From an uncultured Bacilli bacterium (GTDB lineage: Bacteria > Bacillota_I > Bacilli_A > RF39 > UBA660), in assembly GCA_934130105.1 (NCBI GenBank), contig CAKOXL010000006.1, forward strand, positions 1-52,225: a DNA stretch of 52,225 bases, given 5' to 3'. The position numbers and the translations under genes were made by a program. The notes under the pieces are model-generated. The model ran no database searches, was not told the origin of the DNA, and worked only from the letters and a program-made list of their open reading frames with translations. Of the stretch, positions 34,116-42,740 are shown piece by piece (within the stretch, counting starts at the first letter, position 1; each line of letters opens with the position of its first letter).

Positions 34116-36264
34116 ACCTGGTGGAGCTAGAGAATTTGAAAAGTCTAAAGATTTTTCAGGCTCAATGAAAAGATTATTAAGTAATTTAAAACCATGGCGT
34201 GTTATTATGACATTAGCTCTAATTTTAGCTATGGCTAGTGCAATTATTTCACTAATTGCCCCAAATAAATTATCAGATTTTACAGATATAATAACAAATG
34301 GTATTAAACCAAATACAGAAAAACTAACAGAAGTTGTTACTACTATTTCAAATAATTTATCAAGTGATAATTTAAGTAAAAAAATACCTTTAATTTTATC
34401 TAATGAAGAAATTTCTAATGAGGATAAGTTAATATTTCAATCAGCTTTAAAAAATCTAAATGACAATACAAGTAAAGAAGATTTATATAACGCAATATTA
34501 ACATTACCAGATAGTATTTTACTACAACTATTTGATGAAATTGAAATTGATGGTAATAAAATAAGTGCTATCGATCAGTTAAATTGTTTGAAAATTCTTG
34601 CTAATATGGATACTTCTAATCAAACTGAATTATTAAAACAGTTTGATAACTTACCAACTTCTATTTATGAATTAGTAAAACCTACAATTGATATGAACAA
34701 AATTCATAAATACGTTTTCTTCTTAGCAACATTATATGTAATTAGTTCTATATTTAATTACATTCAAAGTTTCTCAATGTCAACGGTATCAAATAGATTT
34801 GCTAATAATTTAAGAAGCAGAATTAGTATTAAAATCAATAAATTACCATTAAAATATTTTGATACCCACGAAAATGGTGATGTATTATCAAGAGTTACCA
34901 ATGATGTTGATACCATTTCTCAAAACTTAAATCAAAGTTTGGCTAGTTTAGTTAGTAGTATTACCTTATTTATAGGTTGTATTATTATGATGTTTATAAC
35001 TAACTGGATTATGGCAATTACAGCAATATTATCTAGCTTAATTGGTTTTGGTTTTATGGCTTTGATTTTAGGAAAATCTCAAAAATATTTTATTAAAAAG
35101 CAAGTAGAACTAGGAAAATTAAACGGTTATATTGAAGAAATATATTCTGGACATAACGTAGTAAAAGCCTATAATGGTGGCAAAAAAGCTATAACTGAAT
35201 TTGATCAATTAAATCAAAACTTATATAGTTGCAACCGCAAGAGTCAATTTTTATCTGGACTTATGCAACCAATTATGGGGTTTGTTGGTAATTTTGGTTA
35301 TGTAGCTGTTTGTATTGTTGGTGCTTTATTAGTAATTAATAATTCTATTTCATTTGGTGTAATTGTTGCTTTTATAATATATGTTAGATTATTTACAAAT
35401 CCGCTTACTCAAATTGCTCAAGCTATGACATCATTACAATCAACTGCAGCAGCAAGTGAAAGAGTATTTGAATTCTTAGATGAAAATGAAATGTCTAATC
35501 AAAAAGAAATAGTTAAATACTTAGATAAATCAAAAGTAAAAGGAGATATTACCTTTAAACATGTTAAATTTAGTTACGACGAATCAAGAGAAATTATTAA
35601 AGATTTCAGTGCAAATGTAAAGGCTGGCCAGAAAGTAGCAATTGTTGGACCAACCGGAGCCGGTAAAACTACTATGGTTAATCTTCTTATGAAATTCTAC
35701 GAAATAAATGATGGTGATATTTTAATTGATGGAACATCTACTAAAGAATTATCAAGAGAAAATATTCACGATTTATTCTGTATGGTTTTACAAGATACTT
35801 GGTTATTTGAAGGAAGTATTTTGGAGAACTTAAAATTTAATAATGAAAATGTAACCTTAGAAGAAATATGGCAAGCATGTAAAGTAGTTGGTGTCGATCA
35901 TTTTATTAAAACTTTACCAGGTGGTATAAATTCTAATATTAATGATACTGATACCATTAGCCAAGGCCAAAAGCAACTATTAACGATTGCTCGTGGGATG
36001 ATAGAAAATGCGCCATTCTTAATTTTAGATGAAGCAACTTCAAATGTAGATACCAGAACCGAAGAATTAGTTCAAAAAGCAATGGATAAATTAACTGAAG
36101 GAAGAACGTCATTCATAATTGCCCATCGTTTATCAACCATTAAAAATGCTGATTTAATTTTAGTTATGAAAGATGGTAATATAATAGAAACCGGCAATCA
36201 TGATGAGTTAATGCAAAAAAATGGTTTCTATGCCGAATTATACAATTCACAGTTTGAGTTATAA
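34108..36264 (+). CDS. ABC exporter half-transporter, catalytic partner
   Basis: The 718-residue partner has a large insertion (about residues 58-200, helical and polar) between the first and second membrane helices, giving an extracytoplasmic domain. The ATPase half has Walker A GPTGAGKTT (about 515), a changed signature (ISQGQKQ instead of SGGQ), an intact Walker B with Glu (LILDEATSNVD) and an intact H-loop (IIAHRLSTI). Its Walker B Glu and H-loop complement the defective ones in the first subunit. It starts at ATG 34108 behind AAAGGAGG inside the preceding gene. Confidence 0.92.
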   Translation: MPRPGGAREFEKSKDFSGSMKRLLSNLKPWRVIMTLALILAMASAIISLIAPNKLSDFTDIITNGIKPNTEKLTEVVTTISNNLSSDNLSKKIPLILSNEEISNEDKLIFQSALKNLNDNTSKEDLYNAILTLPDSILLQLFDEIEIDGNKISAIDQLNCLKILANMDTSNQTELLKQFDNLPTSIYELVKPTIDMNKIHKYVFFLATLYVISSIFNYIQSFSMSTVSNRFANNLRSRISIKINKLPLKYFDTHENGDVLSRVTNDVDTISQNLNQSLASLVSSITLFIGCIIMMFITNWIMAITAILSSLIGFGFMALILGKSQKYFIKKQVELGKLNGYIEEIYSGHNVVKAYNGGKKAITEFDQLNQNLYSCNRKSQFLSGLMQPIMGFVGNFGYVAVCIVGALLVINNSISFGVIVAFIIYVRLFTNPLTQIAQAMTSLQSTAAASERVFEFLDENEMSNQKEIVKYLDKSKVKGDITFKHVKFSYDESREIIKDFSANVKAGQKVAIVGPTGAGKTTMVNLLMKFYEINDGDILIDGTSTKELSRENIHDLFCMVLQDTWLFEGSILENLKFNNENVTLEEIWQACKVVGVDHFIKTLPGGINSNINDTDTISQGQKQLLTIARGMIENAPFLILDEATSNVDTRTEELVQKAMDKLTEGRTSFIIAHRLSTIKNADLILVMKDGNIIETGNHDELMQKNGFYAELYNSQFEL

Positions 36265-36287
36265 AGAAGTATTTAATACTTCTTTTT
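36264..36287 (+). terminator. Terminator of the MarR-ABC operon
   Basis: A 10-bp stem (36264-36273 with 36275-36284; in practice a 3- to 5-base loop) overlaps the stop codon and leads into TTTTT, at which the IS-derived element begins. Confidence 0.8.
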
Positions 36288-36354
36288 ATATACAAGGAAA
36301 GTATTATTATCAAGTAGATACTTTTTATCCAAGTAGTAAGTGTGTAGTAATCGT

Positions 36355-36491
36355 GGAAGTAAGACTGAGGTAACCAATAATTAAGTATCAGAAGCTGGGA
36401 ATGTACTAACTATGGTAATAAGAATGACAGAGATATTAATGCGAGTATCAATATTATGTTTGAAGGATTAAGAATACATTATCAAAATTAA
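36355..36491 (+). pseudogene. tnpB C-terminal remnant, copy 2
   Basis: The segment encodes the same TnpB tail as 7094-7264, with NDRDINASINIMFEGLR intact. A one-base deletion before SIRSW breaks the frame and a Cys of the zinc ribbon is changed to Tyr (CTNYG), so it is non-functional. Confidence 0.85.
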
Positions 36492-36654
36492 GAAACTAAA
36501 ATGAAGTATAGATAAATAAAAATAATGAGTACGGTAGCGACTTTTCACGATTTAAGCCTATGGAGAATAGAGGGTACTCTATCTATGAAGTAGGAAACTT
36601 GGAAGGTAACGACCAAGGCGAATAAAAATTTTAATTTTTATTCTTTTGTTCTTT
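36492..36654 (+). ncRNA. Omega-RNA-like right end, copy 2
   Basis: This is the same structured tail as 7265-7426, including the GAGTAC/GTACTC pairing and the 24-base palindrome (36620-36643) followed by TTTTGTTCTTT. Near-identity of this non-coding part beside a decayed coding part is the main evidence. Confidence 0.5.
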
Positions 36655-36748
36655 ACACAACTTTACTAATATGTTGGTTTCATTTTACGCAAAATTTCAA
36701 TAAAATAATTGCTTTTTAACACTATAAGGTGTAATATGATGGTAATAG

Positions 36749-36772
36749 GTGGTTAATAGTGGTTAAAAGTGG
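36749..36772 (+). promoter_or_regulatory. Three MraZ boxes upstream of mraZ
   Basis: GTGG occurs at 36749, 36759 and 36769, exactly 10 bases apart, in GTGGTTAATA, GTGGTTAAAA and GTGGGTGATA. MraZ is known to bind direct GTGG-type repeats spaced at about one helical turn in front of its own operon. The third box includes the mraZ ribosome site. A possible promoter is TTGCTT (36709) with TAATAT (36732). Confidence 0.85.
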
Positions 36773-36780
36773 GTGATATT

Positions 36781-37215
36781 ATGTTCATGGGTGAATATCA
36801 TCATTCTATTGATGAAAAGGGTAGAATCATAATTCCTTCTAAACTAAGGAGTGAGTTAGGTGATACCTTTGTCGTTACTAGAGGATTTGAGAACTGTTTA
36901 TTTATATATTCCATAGTAGAATGGGAAAAAATAGTTACAAAATTAAAAAATTTACCATTTACTAAAAAAGACGCTCGTGATTTTACCAGATTTTTCTTAT
37001 CTGGTGCCACCACTCTTGATTTTGATAAGCAGGGAAGAATAAATATCCCATCAACATTAATTACCTATGCCAATCTAAATAAAGAATGTGCAGTAGTAGG
37101 CGTGAATGATCGTCTTGAAATTTGGAATTTAGATTCTTGGAATAAGTTTTTATCATCAAATCAAGATGATTTATCTAATATAGCTGAAAACTTATTTTCA
37201 ACTGATATCATTTAA
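36781..37215 (+). CDS. mraZ: Transcriptional regulator MraZ
   Basis: The 144-residue protein has two AbrB-like halves, each with the DxxGR motif: SIDEKGRIIIPSKLR (about 9-23) and LDFDKQGRINIPSTL (about 80-94). MraZ forms a ring that binds direct repeats and regulates the division and cell-wall cluster. The start is set at ATG 36781 because family members begin MFMGEY-H; the GTG at 36769 lies within the third binding box. It is followed by rsmH 15 bases later. Confidence 0.95.
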   Translation: MFMGEYHHSIDEKGRIIIPSKLRSELGDTFVVTRGFENCLFIYSIVEWEKIVTKLKNLPFTKKDARDFTRFFLSGATTLDFDKQGRINIPSTLITYANLNKECAVVGVNDRLEIWNLDSWNKFLSSNQDDLSNIAENLFSTDII

Positions 37216-37230
37216 AATAGGGGGCTATTT

Positions 37231-38154
37231 ATGCATGTTAGTGTTTTATTAAACGAATCTATCGAAAGCTTAAATATCAAAGAAGATGGAATTTATGTTG
37301 ACTGTACTCTTGGATATGCTGGACATTCTAGTGAAATTTTAAAAAGAATAAAAAAAGGGCATCTATTCGCCTTTGACCAAGATAGCGAAGCTATCAAATC
37401 ATCTGATAAAAAATTATCACAAATAGGTAGTAATTACACCATTATTAAAAGTAATTTTGTCTATCTAAAAGAAAAATTAATGGAACTAGGTATAAATGAA
37501 GTTGATGGCATATTATTTGACTTAGGCGTATCTAGTCCACAACTTGATGATGATTATCGTGGTTTTAGTTACCATCACGATGCTAAACTTGATATGCGTA
37601 TGGATTTAGAAAGCGATTTTTCAGCCTGGGATGTTATTAATACCTATAGTGAAGAAGAATTAGCTAGGATAATATTTAAATATGGTGAAGAAAAATATGC
37701 TAAAAGTATTGCTAGAAATATTGTAAAAGAAAGACAAAAAAAGCCAATAAACACAACCTTTGAATTAGTAGAAATCATAAAAAATTCTATGCCAGAAAAA
37801 GCTAAACGTGATAAGCATCCAGCTAGAAAAACATTTCAAGCTATTAGAATTGAAGTAAACCATGAACTTGATATATTAGAATCAAGTATAAGAGATGCTA
37901 GTAGTATGTTAAAAGTAGACGGCATATTATCAGTAATAACATTTCATTCACTAGAAGATAGAATTGTTAAAAATGTGTTTAAAGACTTAACAGAAATAGA
38001 GCCATTAGTAAAAGGTTTACCAGATATACCAGATAAATATTTACCAGATTTTAAACTAGTTACTAATAAAGCAATTGTACCAAAGGAAGAAGAATTAATA
38101 AATAATAATAGAAGTCGTTCATCAAAACTTAGAGTATTAAAAAGAATAAAGTAG
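37231..38154 (+). CDS. rsmH: 16S rRNA (cytosine-1402-N4) methyltransferase
   Basis: The 307-residue SAM-dependent enzyme methylates C1402 in the ribosomal P site. Visible motifs: HVSVLLNESIE at the N-terminus, SAM site DCTLGYAGHSSEIL, FDLGVSSPQLDD, and the C-terminal ITFHSLEDRIVK with the final RSRSSKLRVLKR. It is in the classical order after mraZ and before ftsL. Confidence 0.96.
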   Translation: MHVSVLLNESIESLNIKEDGIYVDCTLGYAGHSSEILKRIKKGHLFAFDQDSEAIKSSDKKLSQIGSNYTIIKSNFVYLKEKLMELGINEVDGILFDLGVSSPQLDDDYRGFSYHHDAKLDMRMDLESDFSAWDVINTYSEEELARIIFKYGEEKYAKSIARNIVKERQKKPINTTFELVEIIKNSMPEKAKRDKHPARKTFQAIRIEVNHELDILESSIRDASSMLKVDGILSVITFHSLEDRIVKNVFKDLTEIEPLVKGLPDIPDKYLPDFKLVTNKAIVPKEEELINNNRSRSSKLRVLKRIK

Positions 38155-38162
38155 GGATAAAT

Positions 38163-38471
38163 ATGAGAAAAGTTAAAAAAAGATTAAAGATGTCTAAATT
38201 TGAAAAGTTATTATATATATTTACTTTTGTATTGATAGTAGCTACACCTTTTGTATTAGTATTTTCTCAAGCTACACTATCAGAAATTAATTTTGAGGTA
38301 GAAAAAAATAAAAAACAAATTGCTACTCAAGAAAAGAAGAATGAAAGTCTAACTATGAAAATAAATGAACTTGCATCTTTAGAAAAAATACAGGAAGTTG
38401 CCAAAGAACAAGGATTAAGTTATAATAATAATAACATTAGAATTATTACTGAAGATAATGCTAGTGAATAA
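38163..38471 (+). CDS. ftsL: Cell division protein FtsL
   Basis: The 102-residue bitopic protein has a basic cytoplasmic start, one membrane helix (about 17-37) and an extracellular coiled coil (about 40-80), the FtsL/DivIC plan. Sequence conservation in this family is low, so the call rests on size, topology and position between rsmH and the class B PBP. It lies 8 bases after rsmH. Confidence 0.85.
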   Translation: MRKVKKRLKMSKFEKLLYIFTFVLIVATPFVLVFSQATLSEINFEVEKNKKQIATQEKKNESLTMKINELASLEKIQEVAKEQGLSYNNNNIRIITEDNASE

Positions 38472-38491
38472 TATTGAAATAGGTGACAATG

Positions 38492-40609
38492 ATGAAAAAA
38501 AAGAAGATAACAATTAATCGTAATACCAAAATTGCCAATGTTACATTAATTTTTACTCTTCTTTTATTTTTGGGCTTAATTGCTAGACTAGGAATTCTTT
38601 CACTATCTACTAAAGTAGATGGTATTAATTTATCTGTTTTTGCAAGTCAAAGAACAACTAAACGTGAAACAATACTAGCTAAGCGTGGAACTATTTATGA
38701 TGTCAATGGTGAAGTTTTAGCCCAAAATGTTTATTCGTATACATTAATTGCTTATTTATCACCATCACGAGGTGAGGGTAACTATGTTAAAGATAAAGAA
38801 GAAACAGCTACCAAATTAGCATCAGTTATTCAAATGGATTATGAAAAAATCCTAGCTCTTTTAAATAAAGATGTCTATCAAACAGAATTTGGTGTAGCAG
38901 GTAAAGGATTAACTGAATTAACAAAAGATAAGATCGTATCACTTAATTTAGCTGGTATTGATTTTACTGAAACACAAAAAAGATATTATCCTAAAGGCAA
39001 GTTTTTATCATATACCCTAGGTTATGCTAAAAATAATGCAGATGGTAAAATAACTGGTGAGATGGGTATTGAATCATTATTTAATGATTTATTAACTGGT
39101 ACTGATGGCTTTAAAGAATATCAAAAAGATTTAAAAGGTTATAAAATAGCTAATACTAATGAAGAAGTACAAGAAGCCAAAAATGGTGATAATATATATT
39201 TAACTATTGATTCTAATGTTCAATTTTTTATTGAACAAGCAATAGAAGAAGCAAATAATAAATACAACTACGATGAACTAAATATAGTAGTTGCAGAAGC
39301 TAAAACAGGTAAGATTCTAGGAATTGGCTCATCAACTGCATTTGATCCTAATATAAAAGATATTAGTAGTTATTTGGATCCCAATATATCAGTTAGTTTT
39401 GAACCAGGTAGTACCATGAAAATATTTACCTATATGGCTGCTTTAGAAACAGGAAACTACGATGGTAATACTACCTTTCAATCAGGAACTTATAAAACAA
39501 CAGACGGAACTGTTATCGGTGATTCAGTTCGTAGTGGTTGGGGAACAATTACCTTTGATAGAGGTTTTGCATTATCAAGTAATGTTGGTGTAGTAAATAT
39601 TATTAATAAATACCTAAGTAGAGACGAATTACTAAATTACTATAAAAAACTAGGTTTTGGTTCAAAAACAGGAATTGAACTTAGTAAAGAAACAGCCGGA
39701 AAGCTTAACTTTAAGTATGAAACTGAGGTTTATAATGCAGGTTTCGGCCAAGGTATTATGGTAACTTCTATTCAAAACATTAAAGCTTTAACCTCAATTG
39801 CTAATGATGGTATTTTACTAGAACCATATATTGTAGATAAAGTAGTTGATAGCAGTGGTAATGTAATTAAGCAAAATACTAAAACAGAATTAGGACGTGT
39901 TGCTAGTAAAGAAACAACAGATAAAATAAAAGATTTAATGGAAACAGTAGTTACTGATGGTACTGGTAGTAATTATAATATGCCCGGTTATAATTTAATA
40001 GCAAAAACCGGTACTGCTCAAATCGCTAGTACTAATGGTACAGGTTATTTAACCGGTCAATACGATTATATTCGTGGTTTTGCTGGTATGTTTCCAAAAG
40101 ATGATCCACAAATTATAATTTATGCAAATGTTAAAAGGCCAAAACCTAATACTGCTAATAGTTTATCTTATGTTGTTAAAAGTGTAGTAGAAAATGTAAG
40201 TAAGTACTATAATATTTATAATGAACAAGATGAAAATATTAAAAAAATATCATACACATTAGGTAATTATATTAATAGTGATGTATCAAAAGTAGAAAAA
40301 GAATTAAGTGATAAAAATATTTCCGTTTTAAAAATTGGTGATGGAAATATAGTAACTAATCAATATCCACAAACAAATACATCAGTAACAGCTGGTACTA
40401 AAGTATTTTTAGTTACTAATAAAGATAACATCGTAATACCTGATTTTAAAAACTGGAGCAAAAAAGATGTTATTACTTATCTTGATTTAGCTAAAATTCC
40501 ATATAATATAGAAGGAATAGGCTATTTAACTAGTCAAAGTATAAAAAATACTCTATATCAAGATGGCATGGTTGTTGACTTAAAGTTTGAAGAAAAATAT
40601 AAAGAATAA
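38492..40609 (+). CDS. pbpB: Class B penicillin-binding protein with PASTA domains (FtsI/PBP2B-like)
   Basis: The product is about 705 residues. A membrane anchor (about 15-37) is followed by the dimerisation domain (about 55-230) and a transpeptidase domain with SxxK in GSTMKIF, SxN in LSSNVGV and KTG in IAKTGTAQI. The C-terminus carries two PASTA-like repeats (about 580-700), as in PBP2B, SpoVD or PBP2x. It makes septal peptidoglycan with FtsW and FtsL. I place the start at ATG 38492, 5 bases after AGGTGA; ATG 38489 and GTG 38483 are in frame too. The cluster stops here: mraY, murD and ftsW are not next, unlike in Bacillus. Confidence 0.94.
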   Translation: MKKKKITINRNTKIANVTLIFTLLLFLGLIARLGILSLSTKVDGINLSVFASQRTTKRETILAKRGTIYDVNGEVLAQNVYSYTLIAYLSPSRGEGNYVKDKEETATKLASVIQMDYEKILALLNKDVYQTEFGVAGKGLTELTKDKIVSLNLAGIDFTETQKRYYPKGKFLSYTLGYAKNNADGKITGEMGIESLFNDLLTGTDGFKEYQKDLKGYKIANTNEEVQEAKNGDNIYLTIDSNVQFFIEQAIEEANNKYNYDELNIVVAEAKTGKILGIGSSTAFDPNIKDISSYLDPNISVSFEPGSTMKIFTYMAALETGNYDGNTTFQSGTYKTTDGTVIGDSVRSGWGTITFDRGFALSSNVGVVNIINKYLSRDELLNYYKKLGFGSKTGIELSKETAGKLNFKYETEVYNAGFGQGIMVTSIQNIKALTSIANDGILLEPYIVDKVVDSSGNVIKQNTKTELGRVASKETTDKIKDLMETVVTDGTGSNYNMPGYNLIAKTGTAQIASTNGTGYLTGQYDYIRGFAGMFPKDDPQIIIYANVKRPKPNTANSLSYVVKSVVENVSKYYNIYNEQDENIKKISYTLGNYINSDVSKVEKELSDKNISVLKIGDGNIVTNQYPQTNTSVTAGTKVFLVTNKDNIVIPDFKNWSKKDVITYLDLAKIPYNIEGIGYLTSQSIKNTLYQDGMVVDLKFEEKYKE

Positions 40610-40656
40610 CTTAATAATAAGATTAATAATTATTTAATATAGAAATGGGTGATGTT

Positions 40657-41424
40657 ATGTATAATATTTGTTTATATTTTTTAATGTTTTACTGTTATTC
40701 AATATTAGGCTGGTTAGTTGAATGTACTGCTTGCTCAATTGACAGTAAAAAACTTGTTTATAATCGTGGCTTTTTAATAGGACCATATTGTCCTATTTAT
40801 GGATATGGTGCTATGTACATGTACTTTTTTCTAACAAGATACCGCAATGATTTAATTACTTTATTCGTTATGGCTGTTGTTGGAACTTCAATATTAGAAT
40901 ATCTAACAAGTTTTGTAATGGAAAAAATATTTAAAGCTAGATGGTGGGATTACTCTAATAGAAGATTTAATTTAGAGGGTAGAATTTGCCTTAAAAACTC
41001 TATCTTATTTGGTGTATTAGGTATAGTCTTCATTTACTTAATAAATCCTGCTTTCATGTACATAGTAGACAAAATTCCAAATACAGTCTTAATGACTATT
41101 AGTATAGTCTTATTTGTTACTTTTTTAGTTGATAACATTGTAACTTTTTCTATTATGAATAGTTTAAAAAATAATTTAAAAAATATTAGAAAAGATTCAA
41201 CAACAGATATAGATAACCAAGTAAGAGAAATTTTATCTAAACATACTTTCTATTTAAAGAATTTATTTAAGGCCTTTCCAAAGGTTAGCTTTTCTTTACC
41301 TACTGGTGAACAAATAACAGCATCTATCCGTTCGGCATTAGATAATATTGATATTCTAAGAAAAGAAAGAAGAAAAAAGGTAAAAGCATTAAAAAAAGAA
41401 CTAAAAAATAAAAAAATAAAATAA
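40657..41424 (+). CDS. Putative ABC-type permease, CmpB family membrane protein
   Basis: The 255-residue protein begins with hydrophobic LYFLMFYCYSILGWLVE and the following CNRGFLIGPYCPIYGYGA-like stretch (about residues 30-50 here: NRGFLIGPYCPIYGYGA) that is the hallmark of the putative ABC-transporter type IV (CmpB) family. Five or six helices span to about 170; the C-terminal part is helical and strongly Lys-rich. No ATPase partner is adjacent and function is unknown. Start is ATG 40657 behind GGGTGATG. Confidence 0.82.
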   Translation: MYNICLYFLMFYCYSILGWLVECTACSIDSKKLVYNRGFLIGPYCPIYGYGAMYMYFFLTRYRNDLITLFVMAVVGTSILEYLTSFVMEKIFKARWWDYSNRRFNLEGRICLKNSILFGVLGIVFIYLINPAFMYIVDKIPNTVLMTISIVLFVTFLVDNIVTFSIMNSLKNNLKNIRKDSTTDIDNQVREILSKHTFYLKNLFKAFPKVSFSLPTGEQITASIRSALDNIDILRKERRKKVKALKKELKNKKIK

Positions 41425-41434
41425 TGTATCTTTT

Positions 41435-41464
41435 AAAGCAATACTAAATAGTGTTGCTTTTTAG
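41435..41464 (+). terminator. Terminator after the CmpB-like gene
   Basis: An 11-bp stem with one wobble (41435-41445 with 41450-41460) and a 4-base loop ends in Ts. Confidence 0.85.
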
Positions 41465-41512
41465 CTTCTTTTATAGTACAATAAGCCTGTTTTAAGGGGG
41501 ATATTAGATATT

Positions 41513-42367
41513 ATGGATTTTTTACAAGTATTATATTATTTACTATTATCGCTATTATTATTTTTTATTTTAAATTATTTTAAAAAGTTTGAAAATAAAG
41601 TACCAAGTGTTATGATTATAATTCCTGTAATTTATATTTTCTTAGTATCAGAATTACCAGGAATTTCGAAAGACTTTATTTATTTTGTTATTGTATTTGA
41701 GTTTTTATTAAGAATTTATTATGAAAAAGTAATACTAGCTAAAGATGAAAGAATAGATATTAATTACTATATTCAAAATTATGGTATCAGCTTTATCATA
41801 TCATATATTTTAACAGAGTGCTTTATAAGAAAAGTGGATACAGTTTTTCTAAGTTTAGAAGATACTAAATTTGGGATATGGTTTTTAATAGTATTATTTT
41901 TATATAAGGTATTTAATGGTGAAATTACTATAAAACTAGAAACTAATAAAAATATAAGTACTAAATTAAAAGAAGAAACGATTGTAGTTAGATATGCTAA
42001 ATTTAAAAATCAGTATAGCAGTCTAGTTAAAAATAAAGATAAAGATTTTTCTCTTTTAATATATGCTATTATGATTTATGAAAGCAGTAATCGTTCTAAA
42101 TTTTTACGTGGTGTTGATAAAATAATTTATCGTTTTACCGGTAAAGTAAGCAAAATGGGAATTATGCAGGTTGAATCAAATAAAGAGTTAACAGATGAAG
42201 AAAGTATCAAACAAGTTATTAAAGAGATAAATAAATTAGAAAAAGATAATAAATCAAACAAGAAATTATCTTATCATGATATTCTAAATATGTACTACTT
42301 AGATCAAAATAAAGTAGATAATATTTTGGAAGTTTATAATGTATTAAAAGATTTTGAGAAAAAATAG
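41513..42367 (+). CDS. Membrane protein with transglycosylase-like C-terminal domain
   Basis: The 284-residue protein has four to five N-terminal hydrophobic helices (about 5-22, 32-48, 53-72, 90-104, 120-134). A C-terminal domain contains IYESSNR (Glu190) and KMGIMQV (about 214-220). The Glu followed by Ser/Asn-Arg and the later G-I-M-Q-V are arranged as in lysozyme-like lytic transglycosylases, where the Glu is catalytic. I infer a membrane-bound muralytic enzyme or relic; overall identity is not certain. A ribosome site AAGGGGG lies rather far (12 bases) from the ATG. Confidence 0.55.
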   Translation: MDFLQVLYYLLLSLLLFFILNYFKKFENKVPSVMIIIPVIYIFLVSELPGISKDFIYFVIVFEFLLRIYYEKVILAKDERIDINYYIQNYGISFIISYILTECFIRKVDTVFLSLEDTKFGIWFLIVLFLYKVFNGEITIKLETNKNISTKLKEETIVVRYAKFKNQYSSLVKNKDKDFSLLIYAIMIYESSNRSKFLRGVDKIIYRFTGKVSKMGIMQVESNKELTDEESIKQVIKEINKLEKDNKSNKKLSYHDILNMYYLDQNKVDNILEVYNVLKDFEKK

Positions 42368-42440
42368 AAGATAATATCTTTTATTTTTTTTGTATAAATT
42401 TTTAGTAACTAACTCATTATATACTTGAGGAGATGAAAAT

Positions 42441-42740
42441 ATGAATATGCCACCACGTATTATTTCAACAAAAGATTTAGCATACTTATCTGATTTATTT
42501 GAATTAAACTATACAGCGTTTAAGCAAATTGAAAGTTTTATTAATGAGGTAAAGGATGAAAAGATAAAGGAATTATTAGAAAGAATTAGAAATATGCATG
42601 AAGATCATATGAATTTTATTATTTCAATCTTGAAAAAAGAAGATCAAGATGATGATGATGATGATGAATGTGATGGATGCGATGAGTGTGAATGCGATGA
42701 ATGTGATTGCGAAGATGAGGAGGATATAGATGAAGAATAA
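42441..42740 (+). CDS. Small acidic, Cys-rich-tail protein, coat-like
   Basis: The 99-residue protein has two helices (about 8-65) of ferritin/CotF-like character (ISTKDLAYLSDLFELNY, later MHEDHMNFI) and then a tail made almost only of Asp, Glu and Cys: eight Asp in a row, then Cys at intervals of two to three residues (six Cys). The tail could bind divalent metal. The coat-like neighbour starts within its last codons, so the two form a pair. Start ATG 42441 has GAGGAG upstream. Confidence 0.7.
   Translation: MNMPPRIISTKDLAYLSDLFELNYTAFKQIESFINEVKDEKIKELLERIRNMHEDHMNFIISILKKEDQDDDDDDECDGCDECECDECDCEDEEDIDEE

Larger units (their letters stand above)
36283..36654 (+). mobile_element. Internally deleted IS605-type element, copy 2
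   Basis: This 372-bp block is the partner of 6981-7426. The left end matches 19 of 20 bases and the right end is identical from about 36492 to 36654 save one inserted base. The middle (36303-36354) is unrelated to copy 1 and has partly self-complementary AAGTAGATACTTT and AAGTAGTAAGTGTG stretches. The difference in internal length suggests independent deletion of the transposase from a common parent or family. Confidence 0.75.
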
